From Bacteroidales bacterium (GTDB taxonomy: Bacteria > Bacteroidota > Bacteroidia > Bacteroidales > BM520): 23,298 nt of DNA. Where the stretch lies: positions 1-23,298 of the forward strand of contig JAQVPY010000008.1 in NCBI GenBank assembly GCA_028701815.1. Direction: 5' to 3'. Under the pieces are notes generated by a model. It was not told the origin of the DNA. It was given only the letters and a program-made list of their open reading frames with translations, and did no database searches. A program made the translations under genes and the position numbers. Position 1 is the first letter of the stretch. Each line of letters opens with the position of its first letter. Below are positions 15,699 through 23,298 of this stretch, one piece after another.

Positions 15699-16721
15699 AT
15701 GCAATTTACTGCCGAACAATTATCAGAGGTTTTACGTGGCCGTATTATTGGCGACCCGTCAGCATCGGTTTCGAATTTTTCCAAAATCGAAGAAACGACT
15801 CCCAATACTCTTAGCTTTATTGGAAATGCGAAATACAAGGGATACCTTGCTTCTGCGAAGGCGTCGGTAATCATAATCAATGAAGATCTACTCCCCGACG
15901 ACAATAATTATACATCAACTTTAATCGTTGTGAAAGATGCTCATCAGGCTTTTATCGAACTGATGAGAATCTATAACAGCGCGATGCACGATGAAGCTGT
16001 CGGCCTTTCGGAGAATGCCTTTATAGACAAGTCGGCTAAATGTGGAAAAGACTGTTATATCGGTGTCGGCGCGGTTATCTCAAGTGGCGCGGTAATCGGC
16101 GACGGGACGAAGATATTTCCGCAGGTGTTTATAGGTAAAGACGTTACTGTAGGAAAAGACAGCATCATTTATGCCGGAGTGAAAGTATATAACGGTTGCC
16201 AAATTGGCGACAGATGTTATATCAACTCTGGCACGGTAATCGGAGCCGACGGCTTCGGCTATACGCAGGAAAACGGTATTAATATTAAGGTTCCGCAATT
16301 GGGAAATGTTGTTATCGAAGATGACGTAGAAATAGGCGCAAACTGCACTATTGACAAAGCCACTCTGGGCTCGACAATTATTCGTAAGGGCGTAAAAATG
16401 GACAATCTTATTCAGATTGCGCATAATGTTGAGATAGGAGAAAATACTGTGATAGCTTCTCAAACAGGTGTAGCGGGATCAACTAAAATCGGCTACAACT
16501 GCATGATAGGCGGTCAGGTTGGTATTATAGATCACATCACCATCGGCAACAATGTCAAGATCATTGCTCAGTCGGGTGTGATGCACGACATAAAAGATGA
16601 TGAACTCATGATGGGCGCGCCGGCGTTTAATTTCTCTGATTACAAACGCAGCTATGCCTGTTTCAGGAGACTCCCCGACAAACTTAGAAAATTGGAAGAT
16701 GAAGCAAAGAACCGTAAGTAA
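15699..16721 (+). CDS. lpxD: UDP-3-O-acylglucosamine N-acyltransferase
   Basis: A 340-residue cytoplasmic enzyme that adds the second 3-hydroxyacyl chain in lipid A synthesis, using acyl-ACP. The N-terminal uridine-binding domain begins MQFTAEQLSEVLRGRIIGD and includes FSKIEETTPNTLSFIGN. From about residue 105 it is a left-handed beta-helix of hexapeptide repeats (such as CYIGVGAVISSGAVIGDG). GTVIGADGFGY and the catalytic histidine near 242 in IQIAHNVEIG are characteristic. The start at 15699 is preferred to 15675 because the latter falls inside the promoter box and adds eight residues not seen at usual LpxD starts. The gene overlaps lpxC by 23 nt. Confidence 0.95.
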   Translation: MQFTAEQLSEVLRGRIIGDPSASVSNFSKIEETTPNTLSFIGNAKYKGYLASAKASVIIINEDLLPDDNNYTSTLIVVKDAHQAFIELMRIYNSAMHDEAVGLSENAFIDKSAKCGKDCYIGVGAVISSGAVIGDGTKIFPQVFIGKDVTVGKDSIIYAGVKVYNGCQIGDRCYINSGTVIGADGFGYTQENGINIKVPQLGNVVIEDDVEIGANCTIDKATLGSTIIRKGVKMDNLIQIAHNVEIGENTVIASQTGVAGSTKIGYNCMIGGQVGIIDHITIGNNVKIIAQSGVMHDIKDDELMMGAPAFNFSDYKRSYACFRRLPDKLRKLEDEAKNRK

Positions 16722-17586
16722 TCCCGTCGCTTTTACCGGTAACGGGCTGCATACAGGACTCCCGTGTACTGTAGAACTGTTGCCTGCACCTTGTAACCAC
16801 GGCATAGTATTTCAACGCACCGACCTCCCCGGAAAGCCAACTATTAAAGCCGTCAGCGACTACGCCTCAAGCTTCAACAGAAATACTACTCTCCAACAAG
16901 GCGACACCAAAATCGCCACGTTAGAGCATTTTATGGCCACCTTCTACCTCCTCGGCATTGATAATTTGCTGATAAAGATTTCCTCGATGGAGCTACCTAT
17001 CCTCGACGGCAGCGCACAGTTGATATATAAACTGCTGGAGAATAACATATCCGAACAGAAAGAAGAAAAAGATTTTTTCGTAATCACAAAACCGATATCT
17101 GTAGAAGATCCACAATCCGGCGCCGTCATAGAAGCCATACCCTGCAATACTCCTCAGATAGAGGTCACCATTGATTTTCCAGCACCGATAGGAAAACATA
17201 CTGTCTCCTATAGGCTTAACATTGATGTCACTAATATCGTTTCGGCAAGGACCTTCGTGATGTTGTCGGAAATCGCATTTTTATATCAAAACAACCTTAT
17301 CAAAGGTGGGAATCTCTCGAATGCCCTCGTTTTTACCGACGTAAATTTGCCGGAAAACGTTCAGCATGAACTGTGTTCCGTTTTTAATTGCCAGCATTTG
17401 GAAATCACATCCGACAGCACACTCAATAATGTTCCCTTCCGCAACGAAAATGAGCCCGCTTACCATAAGCTACTCGATTTTATCGGCGATCTTTCCCTGG
17501 TAGGGAAACCTGTGAAAGGGAAGATTAAAGCATATAAACCAGGACATGCCGTCAACAGCAGATTCGTCCACGCACTGATGCAATAA
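16699..17586 (+). CDS. lpxC: UDP-3-O-acyl-N-acetylglucosamine deacetylase, stand-alone
   Basis: A 295-residue zinc enzyme for the committed step of lipid A synthesis. It starts MKQRTVSNPVAFTGNGLHTG. Zinc and catalytic residues are all in place: TLEHFMA (Glu76, His77), AYHKLLDFIGD (His246, Asp250) and PGHAVNSRF (His283). ELPILDGSA and SARTFVMLSEI, the substrate-channel motifs, are intact. The start at 16699 lies inside lpxD and fits the family better than an in-frame ATG at 16654. In most Bacteroidota LpxC is fused to the dehydratase FabZ and is about 460 residues. Here the protein stops 12 residues after His283, with no FabZ part and no lpxA behind it. Confidence 0.94.
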   Translation: MKQRTVSNPVAFTGNGLHTGLPCTVELLPAPCNHGIVFQRTDLPGKPTIKAVSDYASSFNRNTTLQQGDTKIATLEHFMATFYLLGIDNLLIKISSMELPILDGSAQLIYKLLENNISEQKEEKDFFVITKPISVEDPQSGAVIEAIPCNTPQIEVTIDFPAPIGKHTVSYRLNIDVTNIVSARTFVMLSEIAFLYQNNLIKGGNLSNALVFTDVNLPENVQHELCSVFNCQHLEITSDSTLNNVPFRNENEPAYHKLLDFIGDLSLVGKPVKGKIKAYKPGHAVNSRFVHALMQ

Positions 17587-17665
17587 GCAAACCAAGCGAC
17601 TGTACGGTATCGGTTTTACAGTACATAAGGAATATTACAGTCATTAAAGATTAAAAAAGGGGCTA

Positions 17666-18559
17666 TTATGGGTAGCAGGGATACGGGTCGAAATAATATG
17701 TACCATATCCGCACCATACGCCGAGCGCACCGCCTGAGATATTGGTTTTGACTTCGGAAGAGCTTTCGAGGGTGTGCCAGAATCTGTAAGAATCTGCATC
17801 CATTGTAACAACTTTTACGGAGACGGTATCGCCCGTCTTAAAAAACAGGTATTCTTCTGCCGGCTCGGGTATAGTATCTGTAGCGAGGAGTGCAGGAGAA
17901 GAACCGCGGAAGAGGATTACTTCAAAGGCCAAGCCGTTAAAATAAGTATCTTCCCATATTGAGGCGTAGCCTTCAACATAGTTCACATCGCGACCGAGGC
18001 GTTTGGTGAAATATCTATAATAGTTCTTTTCGTCAGGGTTATCTGTAAATGTTGCATGGAGGGAGCCGATAGTATCGTTTTGATAGGGGTCGGCTACGAA
18101 CCATATAGTATCGGGGACACAGGGTTCGGTAATTGTAGTAGTAGCGGTATAAACATTTTCATCGATTTCTACGCGCAGGGAATATGAATGGTCAACTTCG
18201 CCAACGAATTTGGTACCTGTATATTTAAATGGCGGCCATACGACTTCACCGGTAAAGATACTCGGGTCTATCATAAACACGAGGGTGTCGTCTATTATAC
18301 CGTTGCTGACGATCACGGTGGCGTCGATTTCAACGAGGTCAAGTAATGCCTCTAAATTTTCCCCGTTGGTATAATCAAGATTCAGTTCTTCAAAAAAAGG
18401 TTGGTTATAAGTAATCATCACCCACGGATATTCACCGTTTTCTATATACCCTTCAATTACAGGACGGCGTATATAGTCGTCGGAATCGATTATGATCTCT
18501 CTACTACATGAGGCAAACAGAGCCATCAAAGCAATTAGTATCAATCGGGAGTGTTTCAT
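17666..18559 (-). CDS. DUF4249-family lipoprotein, partner of the TonB receptor
   Basis: A 297-residue predicted lipoprotein. Its signal ends LFASC with Cys18 as the lipidated residue. SDDYIRRPVIEGYIENGEYPWVMITYNQPF is the typical start of DUF4249, a family of surface lipoproteins usually encoded beside TonB-dependent receptors. Beta strands such as YTATTTITEPCVPDTIWF and DTVSVKVVTMDADSYRFWHTLE follow. The end is short and rich in Gly, Tyr and Cys (GVWCGYGTYYF). The ATG at 18559 is chosen because it lies 1 nt after the receptor's stop and opens directly on the lipoprotein signal; an in-frame ATG at 18577 would overlap the receptor. By analogy with SusD it may capture substrate or cap the receptor, which is inference. 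Confidence 0.87.
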   Translation of the reverse strand: MKHSRLILIALMALFASCSREIIIDSDDYIRRPVIEGYIENGEYPWVMITYNQPFFEELNLDYTNGENLEALLDLVEIDATVIVSNGIIDDTLVFMIDPSIFTGEVVWPPFKYTGTKFVGEVDHSYSLRVEIDENVYTATTTITEPCVPDTIWFVADPYQNDTIGSLHATFTDNPDEKNYYRYFTKRLGRDVNYVEGYASIWEDTYFNGLAFEVILFRGSSPALLATDTIPEPAEEYLFFKTGDTVSVKVVTMDADSYRFWHTLESSSEVKTNISGGALGVWCGYGTYYFDPYPCYP

Positions 18560-18560
18560 G

Positions 18561-20927
18561 TTATTTAAATTGTACATTAAAAGCGATAGATGGAAGGATA
18601 GGGAAAATAGACACCTGTCTGGCAGATATTTTCATATAGCCCGAAGCCAGGCTCCCGTCCATGGTATAAGTAATGAAATACGGGTTCTTTCTATTATAGG
18701 CGTTATATATTGAAAAATTTAAGGTTCCGGAGACTCTTCTCAAGTCGAAGACATTCCAATTTGCCGACAGGTCGAGGCGGTGGTAGCTTGGCATACGCCA
18801 AGCGTTATGTTCTCCGTATTCAATCATCACGTTTCCATTGATAATATAAAAGGAGTTCGGAATAGTATAGGCATTACCGCTTGAATATACCCAGACGAGG
18901 GAGAAGTTCCATTTATCATTAAGGATATAATTCAGCAGGACAGAGACGTCGTGACGTCTGTCATGACGCGCATAAAATGTCTTACCTTCGAGTATTTCAT
19001 CGAAGGTACGGGTAGTCCAACTAAGGGTATAAGCGACCCAACCGGTAAATTTGCCGACGGTTTTATTGGCAAAAAGTTCCATACCATAACTCTGACCTTC
19101 GCCGGAAGTAAACACATAATCCATATTAGAGCTTATAGCATTAAGCATATTCACATCGGGGTGCATTTCCAGAAGGTTATACATCTTTTTATAATAAAAT
19201 TCCACCGAGGTCTCCACAGAATTGTCAAGGAAGTTATGAAAATAGCCCAATGAAACCTGATGAGATTTCTGGGGTTTTATAAGGTCGGTAGCGGGGAACC
19301 ACACATCGGTAGGGAGCGACATATCTGATATCGCCGCGAGGTTTAGACACTGATTATTAAGAGTATAAGATGTTTTTATAGATCCGTTTTTCGAGGTCTT
19401 AAATCTTATATTCACGCGTGGTTCAAACAGATGATATGGCGCGACTACTTCGCCTTTGCCATAAACTACGGAGTCGACATTATTAAAATTATAGATATCG
19501 TCAATAATATAGCGGGTAAATGGGCCTATTTGGGCGAAGTAATTATATCTCAATCCGCCTATAATTTTCAGCCATGATATCGGGGTCCATTCATCCTGAG
19601 CATAAACAGCCGCGTCATGTGCGTACCATTTTGCCGCATCGCCGAGATCGAAGTCGGTATTAAGAGAAGAGGCTTCAATAGCGGAAGGATGAAACCGGTG
19701 GAAGATATATGAGGCGCCGACTTTAAAAACATTGGAAGAATCCGGTTGCCACAGCAGATGTATATCGCCTTTATAGTCTCTTATTGCCGATAGCATCTGC
19801 ATGGAATAGGCCTGTTCCTCGCCGGAGAGGTTCATCTGATAATCCGAGATAGCAGTGGAGACTCCGAGGGATAGGTTGTTGGTAAAGAGATGGTTCCATT
19901 TAAGTGCGCCGATACCGTTACTCCAGTTGATATTATATCCGTATGTTCTGTCGTCGTCGGCAAATTTGAAGAGGTCTTTACCGTAATAGCCTGTAAGTGA
20001 AAGCACGTCTTTTTTTGAAAGTCTGAACGTAAGTTTCCCGTTAAGGTCGTAGAAATAGCATCCTATACCTTCGAATGCCGTATTTTTTATAAAAGGGCTC
20101 ATAATAACATCGGCATAAGTACGACGTGCAGCGAATGCGAAAGAGGATTTTTCTCTTTGGATAGGGCCTTCCACTTGAACATGAGATGAGAGGAGTCCGA
20201 CACCTATTTTAGCCTTATATCTCTCCATGTCGCCGTCGAGGGTAGTGATATTGAGCACCGACGACATTCTCCCTCCATATTCCGGAGCGAGTCCGCCCTT
20301 ATATATCTCCGCCGAGTTGATGACATCGGCATTAAAGACCGAGAAAAAGCCGGCGGCGTGAGAGGGATTATACACTGTAGCGCCGTCGAGGAGTATCATA
20401 TTCTGATCAGAACCGCCGCCGCGGACATAGAAGGTATTGCTTCCTTCACCTCCGGATTGAATTCCGGGCAGCAGTTGAATTGTCTTCAGAATATCGGTCT
20501 CTCCGAAAAGGACGGGAATCACTTCCACTCTTTTCATAGGCAGATCTATAAGGCCCACTTTGGCACTCTGCACATTCGCATCCTCTCGTTTTCCGGTAAT
20601 CTCCACCAGAGAGGCAGATACGGCGATTTCATGAAGTTCGATAAGAACGGTCATATCCTTACCTAATATTACAATATCTGAGTAAGGCTCATAGCCCAAA
20701 TATGAACACATAAGTGTATAGGTACCTGCGGTTTCACGTATAAGAAATTTTCCATCCTCGTCGGTAGCTTCGCCCTGTAATGTTTCCTTAAAAAACACAT
20801 TAGCCTCATACAACGGTTCTCCCGTCTTTGCATCCACCACTTTACCCTGCAGGGAAAAAGATGTCTGCGAAAATGTCTGTAGTGAAAACAGGAGGCACAA
20901 TACCGATAACCATAAAATTTTTTTCAA
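18561..20927 (-). CDS. TonB-dependent receptor with carboxypeptidase-like N-terminal domain
   Basis: An outer-membrane receptor of 788 residues from the chosen start. A signal peptide (1-21, ending FSLQTFSQ) leads to a carboxypeptidase-regulatory-like domain (GKVVDAKTGEPLYEANVFF, DEDGKF, YLGYEP). The plug follows, with QLLPGIQSGGEGSNTFYVRGG, MILLDGATVYNP and GGLAPEYGGRMSSVLNI. The rest is a large beta-barrel. There is no ATG near the 5' end. A TTG at 20925-20927 gives MKKILWLSVLCLLF, a normal signal peptide. A TTG at 20948 also opens the frame but lies inside the promoter box at 20946-20953. Its stop is 1 nt before the DUF4249 gene. The ligand is unknown. Confidence 0.9.
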   Translation of the reverse strand: MKKILWLSVLCLLFSLQTFSQTSFSLQGKVVDAKTGEPLYEANVFFKETLQGEATDEDGKFLIRETAGTYTLMCSYLGYEPYSDIVILGKDMTVLIELHEIAVSASLVEITGKREDANVQSAKVGLIDLPMKRVEVIPVLFGETDILKTIQLLPGIQSGGEGSNTFYVRGGGSDQNMILLDGATVYNPSHAAGFFSVFNADVINSAEIYKGGLAPEYGGRMSSVLNITTLDGDMERYKAKIGVGLLSSHVQVEGPIQREKSSFAFAARRTYADVIMSPFIKNTAFEGIGCYFYDLNGKLTFRLSKKDVLSLTGYYGKDLFKFADDDRTYGYNINWSNGIGALKWNHLFTNNLSLGVSTAISDYQMNLSGEEQAYSMQMLSAIRDYKGDIHLLWQPDSSNVFKVGASYIFHRFHPSAIEASSLNTDFDLGDAAKWYAHDAAVYAQDEWTPISWLKIIGGLRYNYFAQIGPFTRYIIDDIYNFNNVDSVVYGKGEVVAPYHLFEPRVNIRFKTSKNGSIKTSYTLNNQCLNLAAISDMSLPTDVWFPATDLIKPQKSHQVSLGYFHNFLDNSVETSVEFYYKKMYNLLEMHPDVNMLNAISSNMDYVFTSGEGQSYGMELFANKTVGKFTGWVAYTLSWTTRTFDEILEGKTFYARHDRRHDVSVLLNYILNDKWNFSLVWVYSSGNAYTIPNSFYIINGNVMIEYGEHNAWRMPSYHRLDLSANWNVFDLRRVSGTLNFSIYNAYNRKNPYFITYTMDGSLASGYMKISARQVSIFPILPSIAFNVQFK

Positions 20928-20945
20928 TCTAAACAATCTTGGCTG

Positions 20946-20953
20946 CAAAGTTA
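20946..20953 (-). promoter_or_regulatory. -7 box for the TonB receptor-DUF4249 unit
   Basis: Minus-strand TAACTTTG followed by CA matches TAnnTTTG. It leaves 18 nt to the TTG at 20927 and is only 14 nt from the divergent box at 20968-20975. Confidence 0.55.
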
Positions 20954-20967
20954 TTAATTTATTCCAT

Positions 20968-20975
20968 TATATTTG
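20968..20975 (+). promoter_or_regulatory. -7 box for the Ig-like lipoprotein
   Basis: TATATTTG followed by CA matches TAnnTTTG, with 30 nt to the ATG at 21006. It diverges from the TonB receptor box, so both polymerases would compete for overlapping DNA. Confidence 0.55.
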
Positions 20976-21005
20976 CATTTAGATTGCATTGTCAAATAAA
21001 ATAAA

Positions 21006-22634
21006 ATGAAATACATTCGCTTCATAATATATCTTTTTGCCGCCATCATCTTTTGTTGCTGCGCAAATGAAGTCGCACTGACAGGAGGTCCTAAGGACAC
21101 CACTCCGCCGGTACTCGTGGAAGACAAGCCTGCAAACTTCAGTACTAATTTCAACTCCGGCGAAGTAGTTCTTGAATTTGATGAATATATCTCTCTAAAA
21201 AATATAAATCAGAAGATGATTATTTCACCGCCTTTCAAAGAAGACCCGACGATTACGCAAAAGGGGAAGAAGGTAATCATAAAGCTCAAAGAACCTGTAA
21301 AACCTAATACCACCTACTGTTTCAATTTCAACGATGCCATTGTCGACTATAATGAGAGTAACCCGTTAAAAAATTTCTCTTATATCGTTTCCACCGGGAC
21401 TTACATAGATTCTTTAGCTTTTTCAGGGATTATTAAAGACGCGTTTACGCTCAAGCCCATTGAAAATGCGCTTGTCGCCTTATATCTTGATCTTTCCGAC
21501 ACTGCGTTTAAGACCACGAGGCCTTATTATATCGCGAAAACAGACAAGGAGGGAAAATATTCTTTCGCCCATTTGAAAGACACGGTTTTTAACATTTTTG
21601 CTCTTGTTGACCAGAACAATTCGATGACTTACGATTTAATCACCGAAGGCATCGCTTTTATCGACTCTTCTTTTTGCATCAGGGACAGTTTAATGAAGAT
21701 TGATCTGTTGTGTTTCACGGAGACTGACACCATTCAGAAGATTATAGAGAAGAAGATTTTGCAGTCAAACACCACAAGGTTAATTTTCAAATTTCCGCCC
21801 AAAGAGCCGAGGATAGAATTTTACAACGAGGTGCCTGACATCCAAGAGATGTCATTCAGCAAGTTTAAAGACACTATAACCATACAGACCACCGGCATAG
21901 ACACTGCGTTTATGGTTGTCTATGATGGCAGCAGATACATTGATTCGTTGAGACTTATTGTCAACAACGAGAGGTTGGCTTCAAAATCCAAGTTGACGTT
22001 TACGTCAGGATTTCAGGCAAAGACTTATTACAAATCTAATTTGTTTATCAAGAGCAACAACATTCTCGACAGTCTTATCATTGATTCCATTATGACGGTT
22101 TCGTCTATTGACACTATTTCCGACACATCATATTGTAAGTTGAAGTATGCCGATTCATCTAAGATGTCATTATGTATTGATGCGACTTTACAGCCGTTAT
22201 ACAAATATCAGTTTTCGCTTCCGGATTCCGCGGCGAAGGACATTTTCGGATTATACAGCGGGAAATTTTCCGGGCTGACGACGATTACAGATGAAAACGA
22301 GTACGGCAATGTTATAATAAATGTGATAGCAGGGCAGGACTCCGTTATTGGTATTACCGGTTGCAGTAATTTCATTGTAGCGTTATATAACAAAGACAAG
22401 GCTATCATGGAGAGGGCTATTGACATGACTGCATCAGACAGCGTTCAGGTAAAATTTCCGTTACTATCTCCCAAGGAATATTCGATAGTTATTATTTACG
22501 ATAAGAATGGCGACGGGGAGTGGACAACGGGGGATTATGCCACACGTCGTCAGCCGGAGAAGGTTGAATATCCGAAGACGATAACCGTAAAGAGCAAGTG
22601 GGACATTGAAGAGAGAATACAAGTAATAAAATAA
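21006..22634 (+). CDS. Ig-like (Big_5) domain lipoprotein
   Basis: A 542-residue predicted lipoprotein. The signal ends in three cysteines (17-19), then ANEVALTGGPKDTTPP, a start common in Bacteroidota proteins with a bacterial Ig-like Big_5 domain. That domain covers about residues 33-131 (VVLEFDEYISLKNINQKMI, KPNTTYCFNF, NPLKNFSYIVSTG). A carboxypeptidase-regulatory-like domain follows at about 139-215 (FSGIIKDAFTLKPIENALVA, TDKEGKYSF). The middle is beta-rich and unassigned. Near residue 499 DKNGDGEWTTGD looks like a calcium-binding loop, which in this family also reads as a beta-turn in a final domain. Its role is not established; a structural or adhesive surface role is likely. Confidence 0.83.
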   Translation: MKYIRFIIYLFAAIIFCCCANEVALTGGPKDTTPPVLVEDKPANFSTNFNSGEVVLEFDEYISLKNINQKMIISPPFKEDPTITQKGKKVIIKLKEPVKPNTTYCFNFNDAIVDYNESNPLKNFSYIVSTGTYIDSLAFSGIIKDAFTLKPIENALVALYLDLSDTAFKTTRPYYIAKTDKEGKYSFAHLKDTVFNIFALVDQNNSMTYDLITEGIAFIDSSFCIRDSLMKIDLLCFTETDTIQKIIEKKILQSNTTRLIFKFPPKEPRIEFYNEVPDIQEMSFSKFKDTITIQTTGIDTAFMVVYDGSRYIDSLRLIVNNERLASKSKLTFTSGFQAKTYYKSNLFIKSNNILDSLIIDSIMTVSSIDTISDTSYCKLKYADSSKMSLCIDATLQPLYKYQFSLPDSAAKDIFGLYSGKFSGLTTITDENEYGNVIINVIAGQDSVIGITGCSNFIVALYNKDKAIMERAIDMTASDSVQVKFPLLSPKEYSIVIIYDKNGDGEWTTGDYATRRQPEKVEYPKTITVKSKWDIEERIQVIK

Positions 22635-22722
22635 TTTTCCGATATTTATAATTATTCAGATTTTCTTCAGAATTGAGTTACATCTTTGCACTGTAAAAAT
22701 TATAAATTAAAAAATTCAGATT

Positions 22723-23160
22723 ATGAAAAGAGTATTAATTGTAGCGGCATTATTTTCCGTCTTCACATTTCAAAGTTGTAAAAAGCCAGATTCATTAGTA
22801 GACTTAAGTCAGTTACCGACAGTGTCGCAGGAGGTAATTGCAACACATTTTGGGGACTATGAGGTCTCACATATTTTAAAGGACGCTGATCTTTTTATAG
22901 TAACTTACACAGCGACATTCACGACAGGTGATGACATAGAGTTTAACAAGAAGGGTGAGTGGGAAGACATCAACTGTGAATACACGAGGGTACCGGAGTC
23001 GATAATTCCGGCGGAGATTTTAGTGTATGTCAGCGACAAGTTTCCGAACAATTACATTGTTAAGATTGAGAAGGATCGCAGTAAGTATGAGGTAACGTTA
23101 GACAGTGACTTTCAGATCATTTTCGGCAGCAATTACAATGTAGTGAGATATGGAGATTAG
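22723..23160 (+). CDS. PepSY-like lipoprotein
   Basis: A 145-residue protein with a lipoprotein signal ending TFQSC (Cys19). The mature part follows the Bacteroidota PepSY-like (DUF2874) pattern: LSQLPTVSQEVIATHFGDYEV, a strand-turn with DDIEFNKKGEWEDI, then VPESIIPAEILVYVSDKFPNNYIVKIE, and YEVTLDSDFQIIFGS at the end. These proteins are periplasmic or surface-exposed and resemble beta-lactamase inhibitor folds; function is mostly unknown. CATCTTTGCA at 22680-22689 is one base off a TAnnTTTG box and could be the promoter. A bidirectional terminator follows. Confidence 0.86.
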   Translation: MKRVLIVAALFSVFTFQSCKKPDSLVDLSQLPTVSQEVIATHFGDYEVSHILKDADLFIVTYTATFTTGDDIEFNKKGEWEDINCEYTRVPESIIPAEILVYVSDKFPNNYIVKIEKDRSKYEVTLDSDFQIIFGSNYNVVRYGD

Positions 23161-23187
23161 GGGACAGTTCCGAGGAGATATAAAAAC

Positions 23188-23217
23188 AAAAAAGCCCGTT
23201 AATACGGGCTTTTTTTT
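23188..23217 (+). terminator. Bidirectional intrinsic terminator
   Basis: The stem GCCCGT (23194-23199) pairs with ACGGGC (23204-23209) over a TAAT loop. A-tracts on the left and T-tracts on the right extend the stem and act as U-runs in both directions. It would stop the PepSY-like gene on the plus strand and the 5S/rRNA transcript on the minus strand. Confidence 0.9.
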
Positions 23218-23224
23218 ATAAAAA

Positions 23225-23298
23225 GAGGCGACTACCTACTCTCCCACTTGCGCAGTACCATCGGCGTGAGCGGGCTTAACTTCTCTGTTCGGAATGGG
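23225..23298 (-). rRNA. rrf: 5S ribosomal RNA, 3' part, cut by window edge
   Basis: The minus strand begins CCCATTCCGAACAGAGAAGT and continues with TTAAGCCCGC, GATGGTACTGC, GTGGGAGAGTAGGT and a final GTCGCC, which is the conserved 3' two-thirds of bacterial 5S rRNA. The 5' part and presumably the 23S and 16S genes lie to the right of the window. The exact 3' end is uncertain by a few bases. Confidence 0.95.

Noticed and set aside
17598..17638. Imperfect inverted repeat (ACTGTA with TACAGT) after lpxC as a terminator
   Set aside because: The stem is only about 6 bp with no clear T-run following, so it is not reported as a terminator.
1..23298. Defence island, prophage, insertion sequence or toxin-antitoxin pair
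   Set aside because: No transposase, integrase, nuclease, helicase, toxin-like small pair or phage structural protein can be recognised in any strong frame.

Overview
The window looks like chromosome from an anaerobic member of the Bacteroidota, most likely order Bacteroidales. Signs seen directly are a type IX secretion C-terminal sorting domain, a TonB-dependent receptor paired with a DUF4249 lipoprotein, many short lipoproteins, -7 promoter boxes of the form TAnnTTTG in front of most transcription units, few Shine-Dalgarno sites, and a rubrerythrin. The genus cannot be fixed from the sequence. Genes are dense, and no gene-free stretch exceeds 300 bases. The longest gap (about 230 bases, 13856-14084) holds the most striking non-coding element.

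Layout, left to right. 1-360 (-): start of a probable M48-type peptidase, cut by the window edge. 405-2109 (-): a methyltransferase and a family-4 glycosyltransferase, 4 nt apart. 2302-4946 (+): two secreted proteins coupled by an ATGA overlap, a small one with a type IX sorting domain and a large beta-helix protein of the Cthe_2159/DUF4353 type. 4978-6549 (-): a YfcC/DcuC-family carrier. 6638-6711 (-): tRNA-Asn with its own promoter and terminator. 6799-8939 (+): a PfkB-family kinase coupled by ATGA to a DUF819 membrane protein. 8942-9936 (-): rubrerythrin followed by a small lipoprotein. 9989-13855 (-): uridine kinase, DegT-type aminotransferase, galE and rfbB, a compact run for surface-sugar precursors. 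13992-14039: a perfect 48-nt palindrome with a (CG)8 core. 14085-15503 (-): a BamA/TamA-like outer-membrane barrel. 15699-17586 (+): lpxD overlapping lpxC, for lipid A. 17666-20927 (-): TonB-dependent receptor plus DUF4249 lipoprotein. 21006-22634 (+): Ig-like (Big_5) lipoprotein. 22723-23160 (+): PepSY-like lipoprotein. 23188-23217: bidirectional terminator. 23225-23298 (-): 3' part of a 5S rRNA, so a ribosomal RNA operon continues past the right edge.

Most of the window serves the cell envelope: lipid A (lpxD, lpxC), sugar nucleotides (galE, rfbB, aminotransferase), glycosyl transfer, outer-membrane barrels, surface lipoproteins and secreted proteins. I do not see a defence island, a CRISPR array, a prophage or an insertion sequence. 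The best candidates for something little described are the coupled type IX/beta-helix pair, the (CG)8 palindrome, the kinase-DUF819 pair, and an lpxC that lacks the fabZ fusion usual in this phylum.
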